Source: Paraburkholderia metrosideri
GTDB lineage: Bacteria; Pseudomonadota; Gammaproteobacteria; Burkholderiales; Burkholderiaceae
Direction: 5' to 3'
NCBI RefSeq assembly: GCF_904848625.1
Contig: NZ_CAJHCP010000010.1
Coordinates: 186,001 to 250,000, forward strand
Length of the DNA stretch: 64,000 nt
A model generated the notes under the pieces. It was not told the origin of the DNA. It did not search any database and was given only the letters and a program-made list of their open reading frames with translations. The stretch's first letter is position 1, and the number at the start of each line of letters is the position of its first letter. Of the stretch, positions 10,510-18,881 are shown in pieces. The position numbers and the translations under genes are program-made.

Positions 10510-11658
10510 ATGAATACCAACCTCGACCATCGCGCCGCGCAAGCGTCGGAGAAACTCGCCCGGCTGCTGAGCTATCTCGACTCCGATCCAAACAATGTCG
10601 CGCTGCTTGGCGATGCCGCGGAGTGCGCATTCGACGCGCAGCAACTAGCGTTATGCGATCAACTGCTGGACCGCCAGCAAAAGCTCGCTGGCGTGCCACC
10701 CAAGTCGGCGAATCTGCGTGGACTGTGTGCCATGGCGAGCGGCCGTTTTGACGAGGCGCTCAACGCTTTTGCAGCATTGATAAACGACGAAGCTGATCCC
10801 GCGGTCCGCTACAACTATGCCTATGCGAACGCGATGCTCGGCCGCTTCGCCGAAGCCGTTGCATTGCTGGACAACGAAGTGATAGCGGCGCTGCCCCAAG
10901 GCATCACGCTGAAAATGCGGACACTCCATCATCTAGGGCGCCTTGAGGAGGTCATCGCACTCGGCAGGCTGTATGCCGACCATCCACATGAAGGCGCTGA
11001 AATATCGGGTCTGCTCGGCACCGCGTTGTTCGATTCGAACGATATCGAAGGCGCCAGACACTATGTCGAGAGAGCGGCAACTACCGCCGATGGCCTGACG
11101 ATGCGCGGCCTGCTCGCACTGAATGATGGCGACGCCGACGATGCTCTCGCACTATTTGCACGCGTACTCGAAACGCATCCGACCCACAGCCGCGCACATC
11201 TCGGCAAGGGCCTCGCGCTGCTCGATCAGCAACAATTCAACGAAGCCGCACGCCAGATCGACGCGGCTGCGCAGTCGTTCAAAACCCATGCTGGCTCGTG
11301 GGTCGCGGCCGGTTGGGCGTATCTGTTAAGCGGTGATCTTGCGCAGGCACGGGCACGTTTCGAGAGCGCAGGGTTCGTCGACCGCAACTTTGCCGAAGTA
11401 CCGGGAGCGCTGGCAATCGTGGCGTTCAAAGAAGGCAACCTCGACGAGGCACGCAGCCTCGCCAAGGCCGCGTTGCGGCTGGATTCTGCATGTCTGTCAG
11501 CGGCGCTCGCGCGAAGCTTGCTAGCCGCCCATGATGGCGATCAGCACAGTGCCAGCAAAATCGTCGAGACCGTTCTCAACCGTCCCGTCGACTCGCAAGG
11601 AAATACCATTGCACAGGCACTGGCACGCAAGGCGGCACGAATCGAAGGCTCGCGATAG
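10510..11658 (+). CDS. Tetratricopeptide-repeat protein at the head of the flagellar-like cluster
   Basis: The 382-residue protein is built almost wholly of helical TPR-like pairs, with repeated patterns such as ALxLFARVLETHPTHSRAHLGKGLAL and LAQARARFESAG. It has no signal peptide or membrane segment, so it is probably cytoplasmic. The ATG at 10510 has AGGA about 14 bases upstream, a long spacing; a start at 10357 would add 51 residues without TPR character. It is co-directional with fliQ, 123 bases upstream of it. TPR proteins of this kind often act as scaffolds or secretion chaperones. A second TPR gene closes the cluster at 31292, so a role in apparatus assembly or substrate handling is inferred. 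Confidence 0.8.
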   Translation: MNTNLDHRAAQASEKLARLLSYLDSDPNNVALLGDAAECAFDAQQLALCDQLLDRQQKLAGVPPKSANLRGLCAMASGRFDEALNAFAALINDEADPAVRYNYAYANAMLGRFAEAVALLDNEVIAALPQGITLKMRTLHHLGRLEEVIALGRLYADHPHEGAEISGLLGTALFDSNDIEGARHYVERAATTADGLTMRGLLALNDGDADDALALFARVLETHPTHSRAHLGKGLALLDQQQFNEAARQIDAAAQSFKTHAGSWVAAGWAYLLSGDLAQARARFESAGFVDRNFAEVPGALAIVAFKEGNLDEARSLAKAALRLDSACLSAALARSLLAAHDGDQHSASKIVETVLNRPVDSQGNTIAQALARKAARIEGSR

Positions 11659-11676
11659 AAAGCGCCTCAACCATAA

Positions 11677-11742
11677 ATCTGACGCAAGCGCGGAGAACAT
11701 CTGACAAGCAGACGGGACCCATCTGATTCCTAACAGATGCCT
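11677..11742 (+). promoter_or_regulatory. Three direct ATCTGA repeats at exact 22-bp spacing upstream of fliQ
   Basis: ATCTGA starts at 11677, 11699 and 11721, so the units are phased at about two helical turns. The third unit also forms an inverted repeat, CATCTG (11720-11725) with CAGATG (11734-11739). The array ends 40 bases before the fliQ ATG and is the only obvious regulatory structure at the head of the operon. A phased operator for an activator or repressor is the natural inference; no known consensus was matched. Confidence 0.45.
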
Positions 11743-11781
11743 GTTCCTTCATCATGGCGCCCTTATCTAAAGGACCCGTGC

Positions 11782-12048
11782 ATGTCGGCAGATCAGGCTC
11801 TTCATATGATGACCCAGCTGTTCTGGAACAGCTTTCTCATTGCGGGGCCGATCCTGATTGCCACGCTCGTAGTCGGTCTTCTGGTGAGCGTATTCCAGGT
11901 CGTCACGCAATTGCAGGAAATGAGCCTGAGCTACGTGCCCAAGCTCGCCGTCGCTGCCATCGTGACGATTGTTCTCGCGCCGTGGATGCTTGGCCGCCTG
12001 ACCGGATTCGCCACGTCCCTCTTCAACGGCATTCCGAGTCTGGGCTAA
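11782..12048 (+). CDS. fliQ: Flagellar-type export gate protein FliQ
   Basis: The 88-residue protein has two long hydrophobic helices (about residues 12-38 and 50-75) and the family pattern LVSVFQVVTQLQEMSLSYVPK. It belongs to the FliP/FliQ/FliR helical export gate in the inner membrane. The length matches the family (about 89). The ATG at 11782 is chosen because it gives the family N-terminus (MSADQALHMM) and has AAAGGA just upstream; an in-frame ATG at 11737 adds 15 unrelated residues. It is the first apparatus gene, followed after 4 bases by fliR. Confidence 0.95.
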   Translation: MSADQALHMMTQLFWNSFLIAGPILIATLVVGLLVSVFQVVTQLQEMSLSYVPKLAVAAIVTIVLAPWMLGRLTGFATSLFNGIPSLG

Positions 12049-12052
12049 CGCA

Positions 12053-12805
12053 ATGGCAATCGAAGCCGGCGTTAGCTGGACCATAGGAATTCTGCTTCTC
12101 TCATTGCGCATCGGCCCGGTATTCGTCCTCGCGCCACCGTTCTCGCAAACTCAGGTGCCGATGCGCGTGCGCGTGTGCCTGGTGCTCGCGCTCGCCGCAT
12201 GCCTGGCGCGTGGCGTCCCTTCCGCCGCGTACGCGAACGGCGCGGCTCTGGTGATTGCAGCCGCTACCGAACTGATGCTCGGTCTCGCAATCGCATTCGC
12301 ATTTCAAACCGCGTTTGCCGCGCTCTCGTTTGCCGGCCGCGTGCTCGACGTGCAGGCTGGTTACGGACTGGCGATGGTGATCGATCCCGGCTCGCGCGCC
12401 CAGGCGCCGCTGTTCGGCACGATCCTGACGCTCGTCGCCGGCCTGCTTTTCTTCGCCACCAATGGACATCTGGAATTGCTGCGGCTTTTCACCACCCTGC
12501 AGCGTGTCATCCCTGTCGGTTACGCGGGATTGACGGGCAGCCCGCAAGCACTGATCGGCTACTTCGGCATGACGATGGGCATGGGTCTCTCGGCCGTTTC
12601 GGCCGTCATGGTCACCCTTTTCCTGATCGATCTTTCGATTGCCTTCCTGTCCCGCGCACTGCCGCAGATGAACGCATTGATGCTGGGCCTGCAGGTCAAG
12701 ACGATCGCAACACTCGTGATGATGACCCTGTCGGCCGGTCTGCTCGTACCCACCGCGCTGCGTTTGATGACCCATGCACTGACGCTCGTGCCATCTCTGG
12801 AATAG
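12053..12805 (+). CDS. fliR: Flagellar-type export gate protein FliR
   Basis: The 250-residue protein has at least six hydrophobic segments spread over its length and ends LRLMTHALTLVPSLE. It fits FliR/SctT, the gate subunit that joins FliP and FliQ and contacts FlhB. Length is close to the family norm of about 260. It begins 4 bases after fliQ and stops 2 bases before flhB. The order fliQ-fliR-flhB is conserved in flagellar and injectisome operons. Confidence 0.95.
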   Translation: MAIEAGVSWTIGILLLSLRIGPVFVLAPPFSQTQVPMRVRVCLVLALAACLARGVPSAAYANGAALVIAAATELMLGLAIAFAFQTAFAALSFAGRVLDVQAGYGLAMVIDPGSRAQAPLFGTILTLVAGLLFFATNGHLELLRLFTTLQRVIPVGYAGLTGSPQALIGYFGMTMGMGLSAVSAVMVTLFLIDLSIAFLSRALPQMNALMLGLQVKTIATLVMMTLSAGLLVPTALRLMTHALTLVPSLE

Positions 12806-12807
12806 CC

Positions 12808-13878
12808 ATGGCGGACCCGGAACAGAACAAGTCTGAGCAGGCGAGCGCCTACAAGCTCGAGCAGGCGCGTAAAAAAGGCATGGTCCCCCGCAGCCAGGAA
12901 CTCGGCATGGTGGTCAGTCTGCTCGCAAGCGTGGGGTATCTATCGATCTGGGGTGGTGACATGGCTACCCGCCTCGCCTTGCTGAGCGCCCGCGCATTGA
13001 GCGAGGCTGGGTCGCTAACCGGCGGCACGCGCGCACTGTCTACCGCTGTCGAGTCGCTGCTTTCACAGGCGGCGCTTGTAGTCGCGCCACTCATCGCCGT
13101 CGCGGTAGGTAGCACGCTGTTGTCGGCCGTGATGCAAACCGGCTTGATGTTCGCCCCAAGCGCTCTCAAATTGGACCCGAGCAAATTGAACCCCGCGCAG
13201 GGGTTCAAACGGGTCTTCTCGATGCAGACGCTGATCGAAGCTGGCAAGGCCTGCGTGAAAATGGTCGTTTATGTCGCGATCATCCGCGCCACGATTGTCG
13301 AGGCGGCTATCGCGCTCGCGCATGAAAGTCTGCCGCCGAAGCAGATCGCCCAGAGCGTGCTCGCGAGTGGCCTGCATCTGCTGTTCATGCTGCTAGCCGC
13401 AGCGACAGTGTTCGCGCTGATCGATCAGGTCATCGTGCGGCGCGGCTTTGCGAAAAAGATGCGCATGAGCCGCCATGAACAGAAGCAGGAAATGAAGCAG
13501 CGCGAAGGCGATCCGCGTATCAAGCAGCGTCGCAGGCAATTACAGCGGGAATTGCTGCAGCGGTCCCGGAGCATGAAGGCCGTGCGTGGCGCAGATGTGG
13601 TCGTGACCAATCCGACACACTACGCCATCGGCCTCAAATACGATCCTGCCCGTATGAGCGCGCCGCACGTTATCGCAAAGGGCGCGGGCGACTTCGCGCT
13701 ACGTCTGAAGAAGCTCGCATTCATTTACGGCGTGCCGGTGATCGAAGCACCGCCTTTCGCTCGCGCTCTGTATTTCAAAGCCGGGCTCGAGCGTGAGGTG
13801 CCGGGCGAGTTGTATCGCGAAACAGCGGCGGTGTATCTGCAGGCGCGTCGCGCGCCGTCACAGGCGGTGACCGCATGA
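12808..13878 (+). CDS. flhB: Flagellar-type export switch protein FlhB
   Basis: The 356-residue protein has a polar N-terminus, four membrane segments, a basic linker (KKMRMSRHEQKQEMKQREGDP) and a cytosolic domain with the autocleavage motif NPTHY near residue 270. In flagella and injectisomes this cleavage switches export from rod/hook or needle substrates to late substrates. The intact NPTHY implies that the system still has a substrate switch even though no filament genes are present here. The C-terminal end overlaps flhA by ATGA (13875-13878). Confidence 0.97.
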   Translation: MADPEQNKSEQASAYKLEQARKKGMVPRSQELGMVVSLLASVGYLSIWGGDMATRLALLSARALSEAGSLTGGTRALSTAVESLLSQAALVVAPLIAVAVGSTLLSAVMQTGLMFAPSALKLDPSKLNPAQGFKRVFSMQTLIEAGKACVKMVVYVAIIRATIVEAAIALAHESLPPKQIAQSVLASGLHLLFMLLAAATVFALIDQVIVRRGFAKKMRMSRHEQKQEMKQREGDPRIKQRRRQLQRELLQRSRSMKAVRGADVVVTNPTHYAIGLKYDPARMSAPHVIAKGAGDFALRLKKLAFIYGVPVIEAPPFARALYFKAGLEREVPGELYRETAAVYLQARRAPSQAVTA

Positions 13879-15980
13879 CACTCCAGTCCCGGCTGCGCGA
13901 TCATTCCGACCTGGCGCTCGTATTCGCGGTCGTCGTGATCCTGCTCCTGCTGTTCACGCCGATTCCGGCGATGGCACTCGACCTGTTCATCATCGTCAAC
14001 TTCGCGTTCGCGTTCACGATCCTGTTGATGACGTTCTATGTGTCGCGGCCCGTCGAGTTCTCGACATTCCCTTCGCTGTTGCTGATCGCCACGCTGTTCC
14101 GCCTGTCGCTCAATATCGCGGCGACCCGGTTGATCCTCTCCGGGGCGCAGGCAGGCCAGGTGATCGGGGCGATCGGTGAGTTTGTCGTGCAGGGCAACTT
14201 CGTGATCGGGTTGATCGTGTTCTTCATCCTGATCGTGGTGCAGTACGTCGTGGTCACGACCGGCGCACAACGCGTTTCCGAAGTCGCCGCGCGCTTCGTA
14301 CTCGACGCAATGCCGGGTCAACAGATGAGTATCGATGCCGACCTGAACATGGGCCTGATCGATCAGGACGAGGCCAAACGCCGGCGCAAGGCGCTCGAAA
14401 AAGAAGCCGGCTTCTATGGCTCGATGGACGGCGCGAGCAAGTTCGTCAAAGGCGACGCGATTGCCGGCATCATCATCCTGCTGATCGACATTCTCGGCGG
14501 CTGGGCGGTTGGCGTTGCGCAGATGGGTATGCCGCTCGGCCAGGCCTTGCAGACTTTCACGTTGCTCACGATCGGCGACGGCATCGTCACGCAGGTGCCC
14601 GCGCTGATCATTTCGGTCGCGACCGGCATCATCGTCACGCGCTCGTCGGCCGACGGCGAACTTAGCAACGAGGTGCTGCGTCAGTTGATGCAATTCCCCA
14701 AGATCCTCGTGCTGGTCATGATCGCGTTGACTGGCCTGCTCGCGCTACCGGGCATGCCGAAATGGCCGGTGTTGATCCTGGCGGCACTCGCGCTCGGCGC
14801 ATGGCTGGTGGCACGCCGCAAACGCGCCGCCATTCAGGTCGGCGACACCCCGCCTGCCGAGGGAGCCGATTCAGCAGATCCCGCCGACGCAGCCGCTGCG
14901 TTGCCTGCCGCCGAAGTGTCCTTCGGCTCCGCGCTGACTGCGGCATGGACCCCGATGCAAAGCGTGCTGGCCGAGCGCATGGGGGCGTTTCGCAAACAGT
15001 ACGCGGGAGAGATGGGGGTCACGATTCCGCCCGTCGTGTTTCGCGACGGCGCGCAACTGGGCTCGAACGACTATCGCATCCTGCTGTTCGGCGATCGCTT
15101 CGGTCACGCGACGCTGCATCCCGACAAGACCCTTGCGATTCACTCGTCGGATAAAGGCGAGAAGCTCCAGGGCATCGCGGCTCACGACCCCGCATTTGGC
15201 TTGCCCGCGATCTGGATCGACACGTCAGAGTTGCCGCGTGCCAAAGCACTCGGCTACACCGCCGTCGATCCGCTGACCGTGCTGATCACCCACGTCACCG
15301 AAGTCCTCAAAGCGAACGTCCCCATGCTGCTGTCGCGAACGGAAGTCATCGCCATGCTGGAAGGCTTGCGTACCCGCACGCCTGGCCTCGTCGAAGAACT
15401 CGTGCCAAACGTGCTGGCGCTCAGCGATGTTCAGCACGTTCTACAAAACCTGCTGACCGAGCAGGTCGCCATCCGCAACATTGGCCTGATTGTCGAGGTT
15501 CTGGTCGATGCGGGGCGCCACGAGAAGGACCCGGCGGCGTTGAGCGAGCGGGTGCGTCAGCGGCTCGGCCATGGCATCTGTCAAGCCATCCAGGGTGAGC
15601 ACGACGCGCTCGCCGTCTTGACTCTCGACCCGGCGCTCGAAAATGCCATCGCGCAAAACCTGCAAGGCTCAGACGGATCAGGCGCCTATGTGCTGGACCC
15701 GCGTCTCGCTGAAAACTTTCTGAGCCGCCTCGCCGCCCAGGTCGACGCGATGATGCGCCAGAACCTCAAGCCCGTACTCCTTTGCCGTCCGGAAATCCGG
15801 CGCCATCTCAAGGCCTTCACCCAGCGGGTCGTGCCGAGGCTTGCTGTTCTGTCGATGAACGAAGTGCCTCATTCCATCAGCCTGAGATCGTTTGCGATGC
15901 TGAGCGTCGAGGCCACGCCTGCGCGGGTGGCCTCGCGCCCCGCGCAACAGGCATCGCCCGCGGCCCCGCAAGCCGCGTAA
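13875..15980 (+). CDS. flhA: Flagellar-type export gate protein FlhA
   Basis: The 701-residue protein has about eight N-terminal membrane helices, a signature loop containing GAIGEFVVQGNFVIG and DADLNMGLIDQDEAKRRR, and a large cytosolic C-terminal domain from about residue 335. FlhA forms the nonameric ring that docks chaperone-substrate complexes and helps couple the proton motive force to export. It is full length and shows no sign of decay. It overlaps flhB by 4 bases and precedes flgF by 23 bases. Confidence 0.97.
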   Translation: MTLQSRLRDHSDLALVFAVVVILLLLFTPIPAMALDLFIIVNFAFAFTILLMTFYVSRPVEFSTFPSLLLIATLFRLSLNIAATRLILSGAQAGQVIGAIGEFVVQGNFVIGLIVFFILIVVQYVVVTTGAQRVSEVAARFVLDAMPGQQMSIDADLNMGLIDQDEAKRRRKALEKEAGFYGSMDGASKFVKGDAIAGIIILLIDILGGWAVGVAQMGMPLGQALQTFTLLTIGDGIVTQVPALIISVATGIIVTRSSADGELSNEVLRQLMQFPKILVLVMIALTGLLALPGMPKWPVLILAALALGAWLVARRKRAAIQVGDTPPAEGADSADPADAAAALPAAEVSFGSALTAAWTPMQSVLAERMGAFRKQYAGEMGVTIPPVVFRDGAQLGSNDYRILLFGDRFGHATLHPDKTLAIHSSDKGEKLQGIAAHDPAFGLPAIWIDTSELPRAKALGYTAVDPLTVLITHVTEVLKANVPMLLSRTEVIAMLEGLRTRTPGLVEELVPNVLALSDVQHVLQNLLTEQVAIRNIGLIVEVLVDAGRHEKDPAALSERVRQRLGHGICQAIQGEHDALAVLTLDPALENAIAQNLQGSDGSGAYVLDPRLAENFLSRLAAQVDAMMRQNLKPVLLCRPEIRRHLKAFTQRVVPRLAVLSMNEVPHSISLRSFAMLSVEATPARVASRPAQQASPAAPQAA

Positions 15981-16003
15981 CCGTCGATTGAACCGGACTC
16001 CCC

Positions 16004-16726
16004 ATGGATAACCTCATGACCCTCGCCACCGGCCTGATCTCGCAGGAGACGCGCCGCGTCGAAACGGCCGGACAGAACCTCGCGAATGTCGCCACACCCG
16101 GCTACAAGCGGCAAATTGCATTTGACGATGTGCTGGCGGAGAGCCGCGCGCAATCCGCACCGCCATCTCCGGTTACCCCGTCGCGCACGACAGGCATCGC
16201 CACCGACTTCTCGGCGGGCAAGCTGGTCCACACCGGCAACCCGCTCGATCTGTCGATCAGCGGGCCGGGCCTCTTCGAAGTGATAACCGCGAACGGTCCG
16301 GCATACACGCGTGCCGGCTCATTCCAGCGCGACGCCGACGGCCGCATCGTCACCGCTCAGGGCTGGCCGCTGCAGAGCGCGGGGGGCGGCGACGTGGTGG
16401 TGCGCTCGAACAACTGGCAGATCGCGAGCGACGGCACCGTGCTTGACGACGGCACACCGTCGAGCGTGATTCGCGTTGCGACCTTCGTCGACCCGGCTCA
16501 ACTCGTGCGAGGCGCCGACAGCCTCTTCCACGCAAAGGAGGCGCAGGCCGTCGACAGCGAGCAAGCGCACATCGTGCAGGGCTTCATCGAAACGTCGAAC
16601 GTCGCAGTCGGCAACGACATGATGCAGATGATGGAGGCGATGCGCCGCATCGAGTCCGGGCAGAAGCTGGTCCATGCGTATGACGACATGGTCGGCACGG
16701 TTTTACAGCGACTGGGAGACATGTAA
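16004..16726 (+). CDS. flgF: Proximal rod protein, FlgF type
   Basis: The 240-residue protein has the flagellar rod/hook N-terminal motif (QNLANVATPGYKR near residue 26), the central NPLDLSISGPGLF stretch and the C-terminal heptad helix (FIETSNVAVGNDMMQMMEAMRRI). These three blocks define the FlgF/FlgG/FlgE family. It is called FlgF because it lies first in the flgF-flgG pair, in the usual order; sequence alone does not separate the two with certainty. Rod proteins are exported by the type III gate and cross the periplasm. Confidence 0.88.
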   Translation: MDNLMTLATGLISQETRRVETAGQNLANVATPGYKRQIAFDDVLAESRAQSAPPSPVTPSRTTGIATDFSAGKLVHTGNPLDLSISGPGLFEVITANGPAYTRAGSFQRDADGRIVTAQGWPLQSAGGGDVVVRSNNWQIASDGTVLDDGTPSSVIRVATFVDPAQLVRGADSLFHAKEAQAVDSEQAHIVQGFIETSNVAVGNDMMQMMEAMRRIESGQKLVHAYDDMVGTVLQRLGDM

Positions 16727-16728
16727 GC

Positions 16729-17502
16729 ATGAACAACGTTTTTTATATCGGTGCGATGGGGTTGAACGCGCAACAGACGGCAGTCGACGTCACTGCCAAT
16801 AACATCGCCAACATGAACACGCCCGCGTTCAAGCGCGGTGCGGTGTCGTTTTCTGAATTGCTGACATCGGCTGCCGCGCCGCTCAATCGCGCAGCGGCGA
16901 ATGACGTTGTGAGCACCGCTGCCGGGGTCGTCGCCGATCCTTCGCTGCATGTGTTCACGGCCGGCGAATTGCGCCCGACCGCCAACGCGCTCGACCTCGC
17001 CATCCGTGGCGACGGCTTCATCGAACTAGCCTCCGAATCTGGTCAGGCAACGCTATGGCGCGGTGGCGTGCTGCATGTCGGCGGCGATGGCTACCTGACG
17101 GCGCCGAACGGCCTGCCGCTCAAGGCAATGATCTCGGTGCCGCGCGACGCGTCCAGTATCACGGTATCCGCCACCGGTCAGGTGCAGGCGACGATTCCGA
17201 ATCAGACCGAGCCGGTCGATCTCGGCGAAATCGAACTGGTAATGCCCGCCGATGTACGCGCGCTGCAGTCCGCTGGCGACGGCGTGTACCGCATCCAGGA
17301 CGACGGCATCACAGTCTCGCGCGTGCGTCCCGGCGAAGACAACGCGGGAACGCTGGCGCAGGGCTTCAGTGAAGCGTCGAACGTATCGCTATCGGACGCG
17401 CTTGTCAGTCTGATGCTGTACCAACGCGCCTATGCGTCGAATGCGCGGCTCGTGCAGGCCGGCGATGAGCTGATGGCGATTGCGAACGGGTTGAAACGCT
17501 AG
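16729..17502 (+). CDS. flgG: Distal rod protein, FlgG type
   Basis: The 257-residue protein starts MNNVFYIGAMGLNAQQTAVD and carries the rod motif NNIANMNTPAFKRG, the central NALDLAIRGDGFIEL and the C-terminal block GFSEASNVSLSDALVSLMLYQRAY. Length fits FlgG (about 260). Only 2 bases separate it from flgF and 2 from flgA. The family forms the distal rod that passes through the P- and L-rings, which agrees with flgA, flgH and flgI following directly. Confidence 0.9.
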   Translation: MNNVFYIGAMGLNAQQTAVDVTANNIANMNTPAFKRGAVSFSELLTSAAAPLNRAAANDVVSTAAGVVADPSLHVFTAGELRPTANALDLAIRGDGFIELASESGQATLWRGGVLHVGGDGYLTAPNGLPLKAMISVPRDASSITVSATGQVQATIPNQTEPVDLGEIELVMPADVRALQSAGDGVYRIQDDGITVSRVRPGEDNAGTLAQGFSEASNVSLSDALVSLMLYQRAYASNARLVQAGDELMAIANGLKR

Positions 17503-17504
17503 GC

Positions 17505-18290
17505 ATGTTCAACACGTGTATGTTCAAGGGACAACCGCCAGGCCTTCATGGCGTCACGACATCTGCCGCTCTCTTGCTCGTCTGCATGATGGTTGGTTCG
17601 ATCGCGCACGCGTCAGTGACGGCGGCGGTGAAATTTCACGCTGTGACCGACATCGCAAGCGACGTGGTGCGACTCGGCGACATAGCGGATCTGAGTCCCC
17701 TTCCCCCCATGTGGCAACGGCAGGCCGCAAATCTGGCCGTTGCACGCTTGCGCGGAACAGATTCGCGCACGGTCATCGAGTCCGCGCGTCTGGCGGAAAA
17801 CGCGCGTCGGCAAATGCCGGCAATCGCACCGTGGCTCCAGGTGCAAAACACGCAGGCCGTGGTCATCGTCAAGCGTTCGTCATCGCTCGAGAATGTCCCG
17901 ACCGGCGGCCCTGGCGCGGAACCACCGCCGCGTTGCCTCGAACTTCTCCGTGACGTGGCCCAGGGCAACGCTATTGCGCTAGATAGCGTGCGAGCCGTTG
18001 CGTGCCCCCGGGAAGCCGTTTTGCACCGCGCTCACTACGACGAAAAATCCCGCCTCGCGCGGGCCGCTGCCGACCTCGCTCACGGCGAGCTCTTGCCCAG
18101 CATCGCCACGCAACGCCTCGCGCAGGTCAGCCGGGGCGAACAGATCAGAACCATGGTTCAAACCGGCGCAATAACCGTCACGCGAACAGGGACCGCCTTG
18201 ACCGATGGCGCACATGGACGCATCACAGTGATCGCGGCCGGCAATCGCGACATCGTGGCCGTGCCGGCAACCGTCTCGACGCCGAGGTAG
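17505..18290 (+). CDS. flgA: P-ring assembly chaperone FlgA
   Basis: The 261-residue protein has a hydrophobic signal segment at about residues 20-36 ending AHA, then a SAF-like C-terminal half with GDIADLSPLP and the end block RTMVQTGAITVTRTGTALTDG. FlgA is a periplasmic chaperone for FlgI. The N-terminus before the signal core is long (about 18 residues), so translation may start at a later codon, but no better ATG with a ribosome site is seen. Finding flgA inside the operon, next to flgH and flgI, shows a self-contained ring module. Confidence 0.85.
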   Translation: MFNTCMFKGQPPGLHGVTTSAALLLVCMMVGSIAHASVTAAVKFHAVTDIASDVVRLGDIADLSPLPPMWQRQAANLAVARLRGTDSRTVIESARLAENARRQMPAIAPWLQVQNTQAVVIVKRSSSLENVPTGGPGAEPPPRCLELLRDVAQGNAIALDSVRAVACPREAVLHRAHYDEKSRLARAAADLAHGELLPSIATQRLAQVSRGEQIRTMVQTGAITVTRTGTALTDGAHGRITVIAAGNRDIVAVPATVSTPR

Positions 18291-18293
18291 TTC

Positions 18294-18881
18294 ATGCAAT
18301 CGAAGCTATGTTCAACCTTTGTGGCGATCTGCATCGCGTGGTGCACGCTGGCCATGGCACACGCCGCCGACCTCTACCAGCCCGACACCTACCAGTCGCT
18401 GACCTCGGATCGCCGCGCGTCGCGTGTGGGTGACATCGTCACCATCCTCGTCTACGAAAACTCGACGGCAAGCAATACCGCCGACACCTCGACCAGAACG
18501 AATGTCGGTGTGCAGGGCAATGTCTCGACGATGTGGGCCGGCAACAATGCCGCGCAGATTGGCCTCGGCGACAACTACGGCGGTCGTGGACAAATCCAGC
18601 GTACTGGCCGGCTGCTCGCGCAGATCAGCGCGCATGTCACGCAGACCGAGGCTAACGGCGAGCTGATCGTCGCGGGCGAACAGGCCATCGACGTCAATGG
18701 CGAGAAGACCCGCATTCACTTGCAAGGGCGCGTGCGTCCGGTCGATATCAGCGCCAGCAATACGGTGCAGTCGAACCGCCTCGCCGACGCCAGGATCGAC
18801 TACGTCGGCGAAGGCTTCATCACCGACCGGTCCAGGCCTGGTCTCATCCCCCGCTTCTTCGCATGGTTAGGCTTATGGTGA
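18294..18881 (+). CDS. flgH: L-ring protein FlgH, apparently not a lipoprotein
   Basis: The 195-residue protein has the FlgH core: LTSDRRASRVGDIVTILVYENSTASN, a central Gly-rich segment and a C-terminal GEFIT-like stretch (YVGEGFITDRSRPGLIPRF). Classical FlgH is an outer-membrane lipoprotein of about 230 residues. Here the signal peptide ends LAMAHA-ADLYQ, a signal peptidase I type site; the cysteines at 6, 13 and 17 do not form a lipobox. The mature protein starts straight at the conserved core, without the linker between lipid anchor and ring domain. Confidence 0.92.
   Translation: MQSKLCSTFVAICIAWCTLAMAHAADLYQPDTYQSLTSDRRASRVGDIVTILVYENSTASNTADTSTRTNVGVQGNVSTMWAGNNAAQIGLGDNYGGRGQIQRTGRLLAQISAHVTQTEANGELIVAGEQAIDVNGEKTRIHLQGRVRPVDISASNTVQSNRLADARIDYVGEGFITDRSRPGLIPRFFAWLGLW

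Noticed and set aside
12175..13878. Extension of flhB upstream over fliR
   Set aside because: The upstream part is an Arg-rich shadow of fliR; the ATG at 12808 gives the normal FlhB N-terminus.
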